From Ustilago trichophora (taxonomy: Eukaryota; Basidiomycota; Ustilaginomycetes; Ustilaginales; Ustilaginaceae): a stretch of 64,000 bases of DNA. Both the position numbers and the translations under genes were made by a program. This document shows positions 1-12,400 of this stretch, one piece after another. Where the stretch lies: contig OOIN01000002.1 in assembly GCA_900323505.1 (NCBI GenBank), positions 434,001-498,000 of the forward strand, read 5' to 3'. Position 1 is the first letter of the stretch. Each line of letters starts with the position of its first letter. The notes beneath the pieces are model-generated. The model did not search any database and was not told where the DNA came from. It saw only the letters and a program-made list of their open reading frames with translations.

Positions 1-8
1 TTGTCTGT

Positions 9-30
9 GTACAGTACAGTACTGTACTGT
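9..30. repeat. AGTAC-type perfect palindrome
   Basis: Bases 11-30 form a 20-bp perfect inverted repeat built from ACAGT and its complement ACTGT. The same 20-mer occurs at 47242-47261, and related runs occur in other intergenic regions. Confidence 0.8.
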
Positions 31-470
31 TGAGTACAATATGGGCGCATGTCATTTCAAGGAAAGCATGACAACCCGCTTATCAGTCGAATGAAACAGG
101 GTGGCATGGTCTTGTTTGACAACAGAGAGAAAAGAGACTTGGATTGGGGAAATTAGACTCTTCCGGCTCCCTGACCGAGTCGGAATGGAGAAGGATACCA
201 CAACTTTGGCACAGACACAGCGAGTCACACGCGGAGCCTCGGCGTGCAGAAAAGCAGACCACAGACACAAGCACACAATGTCACGATTCTGTGTCCAATG
301 CTCCTCTGCCCCTGAATTCGTCCCTCCTGCCTGCAGAGGTTGGCGGAGAAGAGAAAAAGCATGTGCATTGACTTGTTTGTGATTCAAATTTACAGTATTC
401 CTATTGGAGGACAACGTCTTGAGGCGCGTGCGGGGTTTGGCTGTAGCTGGCCAGCAAGCAAGCCACTTAG

Positions 471-524
471 GGAGAGAGAGAGGAGGAGGAGGAGGAGGAG
501 GAGGAGGAGGAGCAGCAGCAGCAG
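471..524. repeat. (AGG)n/(AGC)n microsatellite
   Basis: About ten AGG units are followed by AGC units. The antisense reading creates an artefactual poly-leucine ORF. Confidence 0.9.
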
Positions 525-1270
525 TGAGACAGAGTTGACAGAAAAGAAGGGGTCGTGGGTCTCAGATTTGGCTGCCAATCTTTGAAATTGATGATTGCTT
601 GTGCGCCGTGCACCGGCCAAAGCGCGTGTAACGGTGAGGGGCCGACAGAGAGTGTGCGTGTGAAGAGCTGCTGGGGGTTTGGCTGTTTGCTCGACTGCAT
701 CTTTGAGAACAACTAACCAACAAGGCCTCCTTCGCCCGCCGGACCCCTCACCGCAGCTCACATGCACATGCTCATCTTCAACTAAACCACCATCGCAATC
801 TTGCATCCTCGTGCGGCCTGCAACCTTCATCATCTAGTGCCGTTGTCCTCCCCCCTCTTCACTTCCAAACATCTCCCAATTTCATGGCACATTTACACCA
901 GCATCGTCGTCATCATCATCATCGTTGCTGTCAACTTCCGAAATCACACATCCACCATCCGAGCCAGTGCTTGATCTACTACCCCTCTAAGCAAAATTCG
1001 ACTGTATCTTCAGGGTCGTCGCTGTCCAAACCACGAAATTCAGCAATTCATTTCCATCCTATCATCTCAATCACCCGGCCGGTCGTCCTTCCCTTACTTT
1101 CATTCCGGCGTTCTGGCGGCCCGGCTAAAGACACCTCAATGAGCTCAAAATAACCATCCAGTAGTCCGTCTCATCATCCGCCGACAACGCCAGACCTGTC
1201 TAGCTGCATGCCACACACCGCTCAATTGCTCCCATCTACTTAATCGGCCCGGTCACGCCACGTTCGCGCC

Positions 1271-4200
1271 ATGGTATCTACATTGAACGCTACCGACAAT
1301 ACAGGCCGCGCCTCGTCGTCCCAACGCGAACCACAACGCGGAGCAGAGGCCATCTCCAATTTTTACGGTCGCTACTCGACCGATCATGGCTCGGTTCCAA
1401 CCAAAAACATTGACTCGTCCCTGTCCAGCCACGCCGGTAGCATTCGCAGATCTTCCTCTGGAACTGAATTCTACTCTCATGCTCACAGCTTGAATGGCGG
1501 CGACGAGACTACATCTTCAGCAGACGCCCCAGCCCAAGCCAGACCACCTCGCGTCTACACCTCTTTCTCGGCAGCAGCAGCGGCGGCATCCCGTTCATCT
1601 CTCAACAAACGAAGCTCGCAAGCGAGCCTTCCCAGTATTGCTGCAGCGTCACCGTCCATTCGCAATTCGCCTTTATTCTCTTCTCCTCACGGCTCCTCTT
1701 CAGCTTTCGGAGAGCTCACCGCCTCGAGCAGCGGTGGCGCCATCTCTGGCCTTGTATCACCTTCGGCAGCTAGCAAAGCCACATCGTTCGATATCTCTGC
1801 CGCCAACCAGTACACGCCTGGCTCGCTTGCAAACACCTTTCCATGGCTCTCGACGAATCCTTCAGCTGCATCGAGGCAAGATCGTGGGTCGCCGGCAGTG
1901 CAAAACAGGGGGATAGCGCAGATCAAGTTGGACTCGCCTCCTGTGTCTCAATACAGTAAAGGCAAAGGTTTTGGTTTCAACCCTAGCGAAGACCACACAG
2001 CACCAAAATCTAGCTCCAAGATCCGCCCCACCCCCAGTTCCTCCAAGACCGACATGCGCAATACCAAAGACTCTGTCACTCGAGGGCTCAGTTTTCAGTC
2101 CTCATCCGAGCTCGACTTGCCCGAGCGCATGCGCAACCAGCGCAAGGGAGCTTTGGCGCCCCCACGTCTCTCTCAAGATCCCATTGCCATCAGTATCGAG
2201 GATGAGTTGCGACCTCGAGATAGCGCACCGGCTAAGAATGATTCGGCCTTCTCCCGTCTCGGTCGCGCTTTTCGCCGCAAGAGCAAGACCGGCAGCGACT
2301 TCAAAGTGGACCTCGGCGCTGATGCTCGAGATGTACCGCCACTGCCCAAGACTCCTCGAAGAGTGCCCAGCCAGGCGCTACCCTCCAAACCATCGGACCC
2401 CTTTGCTGCAAAGGCGCTCAAAGCTAGCAGCGGCTTTGTTGATCCCGCTCTGCTTCGGCCCAAAGCCAGCATGGACGTCAATGGCAAACAGAGAGAGACG
2501 CCAGAAGGTCAACAACGAGTTTCTACATCGATGGAAACATTCAGCAAGCCGCTCAATTCATCTTCGGGTCAGGGAAGCGCTCTTAACCGCACCGACGATC
2601 GCCTGATGGCTCGGCAGGATACGCAAGCATCGTCATCGCAGGGCGATGACAGCAGGGACATTGGGTCGATCGAGGTCGGATCAGTGCGCAAAGCTTCCGA
2701 AACGAAGAAAGCCTTGTCGCAAGGAGATGCGGTTGTCAAGGGAACGGAGCAGGTAGTGGCCGCAAGCGAAGCTCCCTCGACTGGCGAAAACGCCACGCTA
2801 GCGCCCAAATCCGAGCGAAATCACGCAGAAAGTCAGCAGATCGAGGACGAAGAAGTCGACCCGGTCGAGAGCGAAACGCAGATCAACCCAACCGACGCCG
2901 ACATTCTACCGCCTACTACTGACCTAGACTACGTACCGATGGACTTGGATGCTGTGAAGCCTTCTACACGCTCCGTGTCAGACTCATCGAAACGACCTAC
3001 ATCGATCGAGTCGACCACATCAAGCGCGCGTCGCAGGTCGCTGGCTTTTCTCGCCTCCGCCATCTCGATGGGAGCCATCGCCGCCGAAACAGAAGAAGAA
3101 GCCGATCATCCTGCAGAAGCAGATAGCAAGAGTGGTGAGAACAAGGGAGACGAGCATGATGCTCACGCTTCGACGAACGATAGCGATGCAATTGATCCCG
3201 CAAGGCCCTCTCTCACGTCCATTCCTGTCACTGTATCCCGCACCAACTCGAATGCCTCGCTGCCAAAGCAAGGACGCTCGGCAGAGGACGCAGCACCGAT
3301 CTTTACAGCCATGTCTCGTCTCTCGAGCGCGGATCGCAATCGTCTGGAGCCCAAGTCGGCGACGCGCAACGATCAGATTCCCAGCATCTTGTCAGACTTC
3401 CTCAATATGGATGCAGACCTGGTGGCCAAAGATGGAAGAAGAGAGAAGAGCAAGACACCCTCTCGTTCTGCCCCTGACGAGCATTTGGTAGCGGATTCGT
3501 CCGCGGACAGCTCGAGCGTACCATTGGCGCGTTCAGTCAGTGGGACGTCGGAAGGCCGCAAGTCGTCCTTCAGTACGTCTCCCAAAGCTGCCCGCGCCAC
3601 CAAAGGCGTCTACATGTCCCCACCTGCAGGCCCTAGCATGGGCGGTTTCGTATCACCATTCTACGTCGCCCCGCTCACATCCGTCGACTTGGGCCTCGCC
3701 ACTCGCCCGAGTCGTCCATCTGGTCGGCGTGCGAGCGCCAGCTCACGATCGGTCCATAGCGATGACTCGAAGAGCGTCCATAGCGGTCCACGACGCGGCT
3801 CGGCGTCTCTCGCTGTCCCTGACAGCACGACTAGGGAAGGACAAGATGCAGCCAACGTTCGACGTGCTAAGGAAAGTCAGGGTGACCAATCTCGCGAAAG
3901 TGCTGCGCCGGAAAAGGCGAGAAAGGTCAAATCGTTTGGTAATCTTCGTGCTTCAGCTGGCGATCAGAGCCAGGAGGCGATGCCGCCTACCAGCACTTCA
4001 AGACTGCCTTCATCTTCGGTTCTTGCGAATGCCAATGCGAATCGATCGAGAGGGCTGTCGACGACTTCCTCGGCGACTTCCCCGACTTCCTCTGACGCCG
4101 ATGCAACATCCAAAGGCCTCCCCAATCCTCCACGGGAAGCAACGCTGGCCCGGTCTCAGAGCATCAGTCAGCGTCTTCTCCGCCGTCCAAAGACCAGTGG

Positions 4201-7200
4201 AGCCGAGGCAGGCTTGGGTAGCGATCGCTCGACCCTGGCACCGGAAGATGCCGAGGGTGTTGCGGGCTCGCGCAGGGGTTCCGGTCCTGGACGTGCATCT
4301 CTGGACGAATCGGGTCGCTCATCCAAGCCATACTCTTCGTCGCCTACCCAAGCTGACTTTGAGATGCTCGCATCACGCGATCTGGCAGCGACGCCGACAA
4401 ATCCTCGTGAGGTGACGGATCGACAGCGAAGCAATCCGGCCGCCGAGAGCGGTTGTGCTTCGACCTCTGAACGCCGGGACAGCTCAGCGCTTGGTCGTAG
4501 ACCCAGCGAACAGAGTACGGGAGCCATTACGCCATCCTCATCTAGACTCGAATCACAAGGCAGTGCCGCCGCTCTCTTTGGCAATCCCACAACAAAGCCA
4601 CGCACTTCGTCTCTGCTCCCGTCGTTCGGCTTCAACAGAAGTCGAACCGGATCCTCGGCTGGTCTAGAGGGAACAGGTAAAAGCTCTGGCAGTTTCGGCA
4701 GCAGCTCTCGTTCTGCCTCTGGCGGTTTCTGGCGTGAAGCTGGCGAACCTCTCGGTCCGTCCGCTATGAACTCGCAGCAGTCGGATCTCAACGGAGCGAA
4801 TCGGTCGCCACGAGCCTCTTCCAGCTCGCGACCTTCTTTCAGCAGACAATTGTCAGCAAGCACGGGTCTGTCGGATGCGGAGGCCAAGCAACTGTCGGCG
4901 AAACCTGAAAAGAAGTTCTCACTGTCCGCCTTCTTACCCTACGATGACGAGGATGCGCCCGAATATGCTGAGCGGATCGCATTGACAGCGCCCAAGACTC
5001 AGATCGCCGCCATCTTGGCCTCCAGTCCGGACGCCTTTTACGTCGACGCGCTCCATCACTTTATGACGCGCTTCTGGTTCAACGGCCTTCCGCTCGACAT
5101 CGCTCTGCGAAAGCTGCTCATGGACCTGCATTTGCCAAAGGAAACGCAGCAAATCGATCGAGTCATGGAGGCCTTCGCCAAACGGTACAACGAGTGCAAT
5201 GGTGGCCTCTTTGCCTCGGATGACCAGCCGTACATCTTGTCGTTTTCGCTGATGATGCTGCACACCGATGCTTTCAACAAGAACGCCAAGAACAAGATGA
5301 CCAAAGTCGACTATCTCCGGAATACGGGCTCAAGTGGCGTCCCGACCGAGATTCTCGAATATCTGTACGACAATCTGACATTTACGCAGTTCATTTACAT
5401 TGAGGATGAAGAGGCCGGACGTCGGCGCCCTTCCGAGGCTTCAGGCATGTCCCTGACCGGGGCCAGCATGCCCTCCTCTCTGGCTGCCCAGGGCGCAGCC
5501 GCGAACAACCGCACCAAGATCGACCCTTACTACCTCATCACGCAAGGTCGACTTGGTGAGTTGCGACCGGATCTGGAGCACGTCATTCCCGAAGACACTC
5601 CATTTTCCTACACAGGATCTCTGCCCACCTTTGACGTCGATCGACTGAACTCTGCGTTCCTGCACGCTCCAAGCATCGAGATCGTCACCACGAAGAACGC
5701 AGGCGAGCAGTCTGGCGCTTCGACTCCGAACGCGGGCGACGAGGAAGTTGTGTCGCTCAAGGTGACCAAAGTGGGCGTCGTCAATCGCAAGGACGATATG
5801 TCTGACGGAGGCAAGAAATCCGCCTCTCGCAAGTGGAAGACAAGTGGCCTGCTTCTCACAGGCTCTCAGCTGCTTTTGTTCAAAGACATCATCTGGATCA
5901 ATGCTCTGCAGTCCCAGATCCTCGATCAGGTGGGGCATTCTCTTCTCTGCAATGGGATCCCGACAGACGACACAGCAGCTCACGAGGTGGTAGAGGGCGG
6001 CGTTGTGATTTCTCCCAGAATCACCTACTTTCGACCGGATGGCGTCATCTCGCTGGCTGATGCGGTTGCGGTCAAGGACCACTCCTACGGCAAATACGAC
6101 TTTGTCTTTAGGCTGCTTGCAGCCAAGGGCCGCCAGTATCTAGTACAGGCGCAGAGCGAGGACGACATGAATGATTGGATCCACAAGATCAACTTCTGCG
6201 CGAGCTTCCGCACTTCAAACATAAAGATTCGCGGTCTCGACCTTGCACCACGTGTCGGATCCGGCTCAGCGGTGCAGGACGTTGACCCACTGGATCGAAG
6301 CGATTTACTGGAGAGCCGCTTCGGCCGCCCTGGGCTTTCCAGGACCTCGTTCTCCGAGTCGAGGTTGGATCTGGACGACAGCGGAAGATCTACACCCGTT
6401 GCCGATGATGCTGGCGATCTGTCGAGGGACGGCGCGCTGCGTTTGAGCGTTGACCCCATGTCTCGTAACAGCGAGAGCGACGGGCCCCCTCGACCTCGCT
6501 CTTCGGCTTCTCACCGAATGAGCCCAGCATCCTCTGCGTTGCAGAAGCGCGCCAAGGCGCGTCGCGAGCTGATGTTGACAAAGATCGCCGAGACGGAAGT
6601 GCAGTTGGAACGTGCCGCAGCGCGGTTGGCGGACGAGATCCGCCTTGCGCGACACTTTGCCATCTTGACGCCGTTCCTCAAGTCAACACGGGATCGTATC
6701 GAGATGTCGGCATTGCCTCTTGCCAGCCGCATTCGAGCGCTGCGACTGGATGTGGCTAAGGCAGAGTCGCGATGCAAAATCCTACGTCTGGATTTGGCGG
6801 CGGGTGAGCGCGTCGCTCGAGCTTTGCTTCCCAACACTTATCTGTCGACGTCAGCGATGCGAGCTGCCAATCGCATGCCATCTGCCCAAGTGGCGACGCC
6901 GCAGCTGCTCGAGTTGGGCAGTCTCTCGGACTCTCAGACGCAGTTCGAAGAGCTCTTTGCACCGCTTGGATCCGGCAACAATGGCAGCAGCAGCAACTAC
7001 GACTCGCCATCGACGGCAGCTGCGTTGTCGGGAACGGTGAACAAGCCAGCATCGCACCAAAGGAACCAGATGAACCTGAACGCAGTCTCTGAGCAACCAG
7101 CGGACGAGTCGCCTGTCATGTCAAGTAGGCGCCAAATGCCTGACCCCGAGAATGTGGATGGAGAGCAAGCCGAGGATGCTGGCAACGATGCAGCCGGGAA

Positions 7201-7447
7201 GAAGACTGCCAAACGTCCATCCTCGCCGTCCCACTCTATCCTGTCACAGTCTTCTGGTGAGAATCGGGGACGTAAGGAGCGCGGAGTGCGGGGCTCAGCA
7301 GCCGACGAAGTGCCCGAAGAGTGGGACTTCAGTCAGGTCGCTCGACCAGGTACCAACCGAATCAGCTTGGTGGATCTTCCTTCGCCTGACGAGCTTCAGG
7401 AAGCCACGGGTGGACGCTTCCACTTTGGTCTAAGGTCGGCCGAGTGA
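1271..7447 (+). CDS. Sec7-PH domain Arf guanine-nucleotide exchange factor (Syt1/EFA6-like)
   Basis: This is a single-exon 2058-aa ORF starting at an ATG in good context. The first ~1200 residues are serine-rich and probably disordered. A Sec7 domain spans about 1215-1400. It keeps the glutamic-finger segment LPKETQQIDR (catalytic Glu about 1291) and the second conserved helix, FSLMMLHTDAFNKN followed by KMT. A PH domain follows at about 1520-1645 (starting W-K-T-S-G-L-L and ending in the usual Trp helix), then a probable coiled coil at about 1756-1846. Sec7 domains catalyse GDP/GTP exchange on Arf GTPases, and the PH domain recruits the protein to phosphoinositide membranes. The order Sec7-PH-coiled coil resembles animal EFA6, while the Sec7 sequence looks most like fungal Syt1; which orthologue it is remains inference. 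The role is likely Arf activation in Golgi, endosomal or plasma-membrane traffic. Confidence 0.9.
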   Translation: MVSTLNATDNTGRASSSQREPQRGAEAISNFYGRYSTDHGSVPTKNIDSSLSSHAGSIRRSSSGTEFYSHAHSLNGGDETTSSADAPAQARPPRVYTSFSAAAAAASRSSLNKRSSQASLPSIAAASPSIRNSPLFSSPHGSSSAFGELTASSSGGAISGLVSPSAASKATSFDISAANQYTPGSLANTFPWLSTNPSAASRQDRGSPAVQNRGIAQIKLDSPPVSQYSKGKGFGFNPSEDHTAPKSSSKIRPTPSSSKTDMRNTKDSVTRGLSFQSSSELDLPERMRNQRKGALAPPRLSQDPIAISIEDELRPRDSAPAKNDSAFSRLGRAFRRKSKTGSDFKVDLGADARDVPPLPKTPRRVPSQALPSKPSDPFAAKALKASSGFVDPALLRPKASMDVNGKQRETPEGQQRVSTSMETFSKPLNSSSGQGSALNRTDDRLMARQDTQASSSQGDDSRDIGSIEVGSVRKASETKKALSQGDAVVKGTEQVVAASEAPSTGENATLAPKSERNHAESQQIEDEEVDPVESETQINPTDADILPPTTDLDYVPMDLDAVKPSTRSVSDSSKRPTSIESTTSSARRRSLAFLASAISMGAIAAETEEEADHPAEADSKSGENKGDEHDAHASTNDSDAIDPARPSLTSIPVTVSRTNSNASLPKQGRSAEDAAPIFTAMSRLSSADRNRLEPKSATRNDQIPSILSDFLNMDADLVAKDGRREKSKTPSRSAPDEHLVADSSADSSSVPLARSVSGTSEGRKSSFSTSPKAARATKGVYMSPPAGPSMGGFVSPFYVAPLTSVDLGLATRPSRPSGRRASASSRSVHSDDSKSVHSGPRRGSASLAVPDSTTREGQDAANVRRAKESQGDQSRESAAPEKARKVKSFGNLRASAGDQSQEAMPPTSTSRLPSSSVLANANANRSRGLSTTSSATSPTSSDADATSKGLPNPPREATLARSQSISQRLLRRPKTSGAEAGLGSDRSTLAPEDAEGVAGSRRGSGPGRASLDESGRSSKPYSSSPTQADFEMLASRDLAATPTNPREVTDRQRSNPAAESGCASTSERRDSSALGRRPSEQSTGAITPSSSRLESQGSAAALFGNPTTKPRTSSLLPSFGFNRSRTGSSAGLEGTGKSSGSFGSSSRSASGGFWREAGEPLGPSAMNSQQSDLNGANRSPRASSSSRPSFSRQLSASTGLSDAEAKQLSAKPEKKFSLSAFLPYDDEDAPEYAERIALTAPKTQIAAILASSPDAFYVDALHHFMTRFWFNGLPLDIALRKLLMDLHLPKETQQIDRVMEAFAKRYNECNGGLFASDDQPYILSFSLMMLHTDAFNKNAKNKMTKVDYLRNTGSSGVPTEILEYLYDNLTFTQFIYIEDEEAGRRRPSEASGMSLTGASMPSSLAAQGAAANNRTKIDPYYLITQGRLGELRPDLEHVIPEDTPFSYTGSLPTFDVDRLNSAFLHAPSIEIVTTKNAGEQSGASTPNAGDEEVVSLKVTKVGVVNRKDDMSDGGKKSASRKWKTSGLLLTGSQLLLFKDIIWINALQSQILDQVGHSLLCNGIPTDDTAAHEVVEGGVVISPRITYFRPDGVISLADAVAVKDHSYGKYDFVFRLLAAKGRQYLVQAQSEDDMNDWIHKINFCASFRTSNIKIRGLDLAPRVGSGSAVQDVDPLDRSDLLESRFGRPGLSRTSFSESRLDLDDSGRSTPVADDAGDLSRDGALRLSVDPMSRNSESDGPPRPRSSASHRMSPASSALQKRAKARRELMLTKIAETEVQLERAAARLADEIRLARHFAILTPFLKSTRDRIEMSALPLASRIRALRLDVAKAESRCKILRLDLAAGERVARALLPNTYLSTSAMRAANRMPSAQVATPQLLELGSLSDSQTQFEELFAPLGSGNNGSSSNYDSPSTAAALSGTVNKPASHQRNQMNLNAVSEQPADESPVMSSRRQMPDPENVDGEQAEDAGNDAAGKKTAKRPSSPSHSILSQSSGENRGRKERGVRGSAADEVPEEWDFSQVARPGTNRISLVDLPSPDELQEATGGRFHFGLRSAE

Positions 7448-9452
7448 TGGATCAATTGTCAATATCGTAGCATGGTTTGTCGGCCGGCCGGACATCAGCT
7501 CCAGGAATTGAGTTTGACTGCCGGTGAGGTCCTCGCTGTTTGCGTCTATGTAATGGAAGAAGAGCAATCATTCCATGTGGTTGAGGCGGCCGAAAGTGTC
7601 TGCCCAGCAGTGTCAACAGTGTGCGGGGTTCGGGCTGATCTATCGTGCAACTGTAATGGGTTGAGTGGGGGAAGTTGATGCTCAACTTACTCCGACGTGT
7701 TGCGGGGAAGGGGTAGCATTTCTCGCGCGAATTTCTTTGCACTTGTTTTCAGGACACGTACGATAGCTGTCGTCATCATAACGAATCGCGCGAGTTGGAA
7801 GACGCTCTTGTCATGATGGCTGCGCTACCGGGTATGCCGGAAAGCTAGCCAGAAGGCACATTTCGCTCTTCCATCATTCAGTTTCTGTAGCAATGCAATC
7901 ATTTGTGCATGATACGAGCATTGCGGTGATGCCAATGATCCAGGTCGCATGCTGAATGGAATCGATCGTGAAGATGTTTACAGCCCGATCTGAGGCGACG
8001 AGGTGGGAGAGGAGGGTTTGAACAAATAGGCGGAAGGGAAGAGATGAATGTGAAAGCGCGCCGGATCGACGAATGCGACGCAGATTCAGAAAGCAGCAGA
8101 GAAAGTTTGAGGCAAAATGCAGTGACCGGATCAAGCGCGAGACGATTAGCCGGACTTTTTCTTTTTCTTTTTTTTTGACGAAATCGTGCGTGCGAGCTTG
8201 CACATGGTCTAAAAGCATGGATCCTCGAGAAAGCAAGCCTTTTTGGTAAAGCTACGCAGACACTCATTCCTGCTGGACGAATGCTTTTCACGAGACCAAG
8301 CATTGCTCGAAAGTTGGTGAAGTTCAGAAGGCGCCTTTCAAAAGACGCACAGAAGATCTAAAGCCATAAGCAGAGGCCGAGCGAGCGACTGTGGGGCCCA
8401 ATCGCAACCGAAGGGATTGTACAAATTGTCTGGGGGGAGGGTGCATTCTCACAACCTTCCTCTCCTGTTTGGTCCGGCTAGCGTTGCTCGCATACTTCTT
8501 TCAGATTCTGCGATTATGGCCTGTGCCCCCCAAGCAAGCTTGTGGTCAAAGCTTGTTCTTGTCCAAAAAGCTTACGTGCTCTATGCGATGAGGAGGTGGG
8601 ATGCTTTTTGGACGCTATGCAATTCAGATGCCAATAAGAGCGTGGAAGTGCACATCCGTACAAACACGAGTGGCTATAGGAGGTCGACCGCTGAGCAAAA
8701 TGACAGCCATACGAGAAGCTGAGGGACAGGAGTCGATGTAGCACGACCGAGTGTGGGGTAAACAAAAAGCCGAGTTTGCGTCAGGACAAGATGTTCGTGC
8801 GAATGCATGGGTTGCAAGTCCAAGAAAGCGTCCGAGAAACGAAGAGGGATGCGTAGGTACAGTACAGTACAGTATGGCGTTCTGGCTGGTAGCTTCGGCA
8901 GATGAGCCCGGATTGGAAAAAGGACGATTCCAACTCCACTTTGTGAGATGGCTGGCCGAGTGCACGAGCATTTTCTTTTAGAGTGCGTGCCGTTTCCGTT
9001 TGAATCGACCCCGCAACTCGCTGTCACTTTGAATTGCCTCTGGTCATCTGCCCCCAACTCTACGCTCGCCCGCTCGCTTGGCTGCTCTGCTCATTTGTTG
9101 CTCTGCTCTGTGTCCGGTTAACCGGAGTGAAAGGCTTCCATCGTCCGCTTCGACCGTGCGATCCTCACAGCACACCAGCTTAGCTCGACTGCCATTCAAA
9201 TACTCGCTACCCTCTCCATCCTTCTCATCCCGTTACCGCCCTAGGTTCGCTACTTTCTTCTCCTTCATCATCGGATCATCTTCTTTCTCTCTTCTTCATT
9301 CCTTTCCGTGTCCGATCGACTTGACGTTACAGCGACACCACAAGATCTCATTCAATTGAGAGCGCATACGCCTATCATCACCATCACCATCTCCATCCAC
9401 CACAGAACTTGAGCCCTATACCACAGCCGAATAGCACGGCTCTTTCACAACC
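7448..9452. other. Intergenic region between the Sec7-PH and mfe2 genes
   Basis: About 2 kb with no supported gene; only short ORFs without recognisable features. It contains the 3' flank of the Arf-GEF gene, an AGTAC run at 8857-8874, and a strongly pyrimidine-rich leader (about 9060-9450) just before the mfe2 ATG. Confidence 0.6.
8857..8874. repeat. Tandem ACAGT/GTACA run
   Basis: Three to four head-to-tail copies of the 5-mer GTACA, of the same family as the palindromes at 9-30 and 47231-47279. Confidence 0.75.
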
Positions 9453-12400
9453 ATGTCCGACTTCCCATCCACAGAGAACGGCAAGATCTCGTTCAAGGGC
9501 CGTGTCATCGTCGTCACCGGTGCCGGTAACGGTCTCGGTAAAGCGTGAGTACAATTCCCTTCATCACCAGTTGATCCCACAGTCAAGAAAAAGCTAGCAG
9601 TCGGCTTCGCAAAATGGCATACAGCTCGAACGGCGACGGTCGCTGCTTGCTAGTATACTCGTCTGCCGAGAGCTGCGTGGGCTCCATTTCTGTAGTGGAA
9701 TAGGCAATGTTGACAATCGAATGTGTTGTGCTTTGATCCGGACAGATACGCCCTCTTCTTCGCTTCCCGCGGAGCCAAGGTTCTCGTCAACGATCTCGGC
9801 CCCTCTGCTCAGGACAAGAACAAGAAGGCCGCCGATGTCGTCGTAGAGGAGATCACCAAGGCCGGTGGTGAGGCCATCGCAAACTACAACTCCAACACTG
9901 AGGGTGACAAGATCATTCAGCAGGTCATTGACAAGTGGGGCCGTGTCGATGTTGTCATCAACAACGCCGGTATTCTCCGCGACAAATCGTAAGTCAATCT
10001 CCCTCTGATGTCTCAGCTCATTTGAGCTCTGAAGATGCAGTTGAGCTTGTATAGCCGCAATGCGCATCTTGCATAGCAGAACACTGGCTGACATTCCGTC
10101 TACCTACTTGATTTCCTTTCAACAGCTTCAAGGCCATGACTGACAAGGAGTGGGACCAGATCACCGCTGTCCACATCACTGGCTCCTACGCATGTGCCAA
10201 GGCCGCATGGCCTCACATGCGAAAGCAGAAGTTCGGTCGTATCATCAACACCTCGTCTGCCGCTGGTATCTACGGCAACTTCGGTCAGGCCAACTACTCC
10301 GCTGCTAAGCACGCCATGATCGGTTTTGGCAAGACCCTCGCCATCGAGGGCGCCAAGTACAACATTCTCTCCAACATCCTCGCTCCCGTCGCCGCCAGTC
10401 AGCTTACCGCTACCGTCATGCCCCCCGAGATGCTCGAGAACCTTACCCCCGACTACGTCGTCCCCATCGTTGCCTACCTCGTCTCCGGCGAGAACAAGGA
10501 TGTTTCCGGCCAGGTCTTCGAGTGCGGTGCCGGTTTCTTCGCCCAGGTGCGCCGCGAGCGCAGTCGCGGCGTTGTCTTCAAGACCGACGACTCGTTCACT
10601 CCCGCTGCCGTCCGTGCCAAGATCGATGAGATTCTCGACTTTGACGAGAAGCCCGAATACCCCTTCAAGATCACTGACGCCAACCATCTCGAGTTCCTCG
10701 AACGTGCCAAGGAGGCCAAGTCCAACGACCAGGGCGAGGGCCCCGTTCGCTTCGACGGCAAGACCGTCCTCGTCACCGGTGCCGGTGCCGGTCTCGGTCG
10801 CGCTTACGCTCACATGTTCGGCAAGCTCGGCGCCAATGTCGTGGTCAACGACTTCCTCGAGAAGAACGCTGCTACCGTCGTTGACGAGATCAAGAAGGCT
10901 GGCGGTAAGGCTGCCCCTGCTGTTGGCTCGGTCGAGGACGGTGACAAGATTGTCAAGGCCGCCACCGACGCTTTCGGCTCGCTCCACGTCGTCATCAACA
11001 ACGCTGGTATTCTCCGTGACAAGTCCTTTGCCGCCATGTCGGATCAGGAGTGGCACGCTGTTCTCAACACCCACTTGCGCGGTACTTACAGCATCTGCCA
11101 CGCTGCCTGGCCCATCTTCCAGCAGCAGAAGTACGGTCGTATCGTCAACACCACTTCGGCTGTCGGTATTTACGGTAACTTTGGTCAGGCCAACTACTCG
11201 ACCGCCAAGGCCGGTATCATTGGTTTCACCAACACGCTCGGTATCGAGGGTAAGAAGTACAACATCTTGGCCAACACCATTGCTCCCAACGCTGGTACCG
11301 CCATGACTGCCACCATCTGGCCTCAGGAGATGGTTGACGCCTTCAAGCCCGACTACGTTGCCCCCATGGTTGGTTACCTTGCCAGCGAGGCCAACGAGGA
11401 CCTCACTTCGAGCCTCTTTGAGGTTTCCGGTGGTTGGGTCGCTGCGGTCCGCTGGCAGCGTGCCGGTGGCCACGCCTTTAGCCACGGCAAGGCTCCCACC
11501 CCCGAAAAGATTGTCAAGAAGTGGAGCAAGATTGTCGACTTTGAGAGCAACCCTTCGTGGCCTACCAGCCCCAGCGACTCGCTCGGTGACATTGTCTCGA
11601 ACTTCGGTCAAGCTGATGAAGACGATGACGATGACGAGGAGGCTGCTGGCGGTGACTACAGCGACCCCGAGGACCCCGAGATCGTGCAGAAGGCCAAGCA
11701 GGAGCCCATCGAGGATTCTGAGTTCTCGTACACTGAGCGCGATGTGATCCTGTACAACCTTGGTGTGGGTGCGACCGAGAAGGAGCTCGACCTTGTCTTT
11801 GAGCAGGACGACGACTTCCGCGCCGTGCCCACTTTCGGTGTCATCCCCCAGTTCATGGCCAGCGGTGGAATCCCCCTCGACTGGTTGCCGAACTTCAGCC
11901 CCATGATGTTGCTTCACGGTGAGCAGTACCTTGCCATCAAGAAGCCCATCCCCACCAGCGCTACCCTGGTCAACAAGCCCAAGCTCATGGAGGTCCTCGA
12001 CAAGGGCAAGGCTGCTGCCGTTACCTCGATCGTGCACACTGTTGACAAGAGCAGCGGAGACCTCATCTTTGAGAGCCAGAGCACCGTCTTCATCCGTGGC
12101 TCTGGTGGCTTTGGCGGCAAGAAGAGCGGCAAGGACCGCGGTGCGGCATCAGCGGCCAACAAGCCCCCTTCGCGCAAGCCCGACAAGGTTGTCACAGAGA
12201 AAACCACCGAGGGCCAGGCTGCTCTCTACCGTCTCTCGGGAGACTACAACCCGCTCCACATTGACCCCAGCTTCGCACAGGTCGGTGGCTTCGACAAGCC
12301 CATCCTTCACGGTCTCTGCTCGTTTGGTATCTCGGGCAAGCACATCTTCCGCGAGTACGGTGCCTACAAGGACATCAAGGTTCGCTTCACCGGCAGTGTC

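Larger units (their letters stand above)
1..1270. other. Intergenic region / 5' flank of the Sec7-PH gene
   Basis: I see no convincing gene here; the ORFs on both strands are short and of low complexity. It holds an AGTAC palindrome near the left edge, a GGA/GCA microsatellite, and a long pyrimidine-rich stretch (about 700-1250) that looks like the promoter and leader of the downstream gene. Confidence 0.6.

Noticed and set aside
390..833. 147-aa minus-strand ORF with a poly-leucine run
   Set aside because: It is created by the AGG/AGC microsatellite at 471-524; the composition is not protein-like.
9545..10125. Possible box C/D snoRNA in the mfe2 introns (CTGATG / CTGA-like motifs)
   Set aside because: The motifs are loose, there is no terminal stem, and no guide segment could be defined.
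10100..12037. 645-codon open frame antisense to mfe2
   Set aside because: The sense gene uses almost only C/G-ending codons, which keeps the reverse frame free of stops. The antisense protein is Val/Gly/Leu-rich without domains, and it continues through the mfe2 exon with no own promoter or start context.
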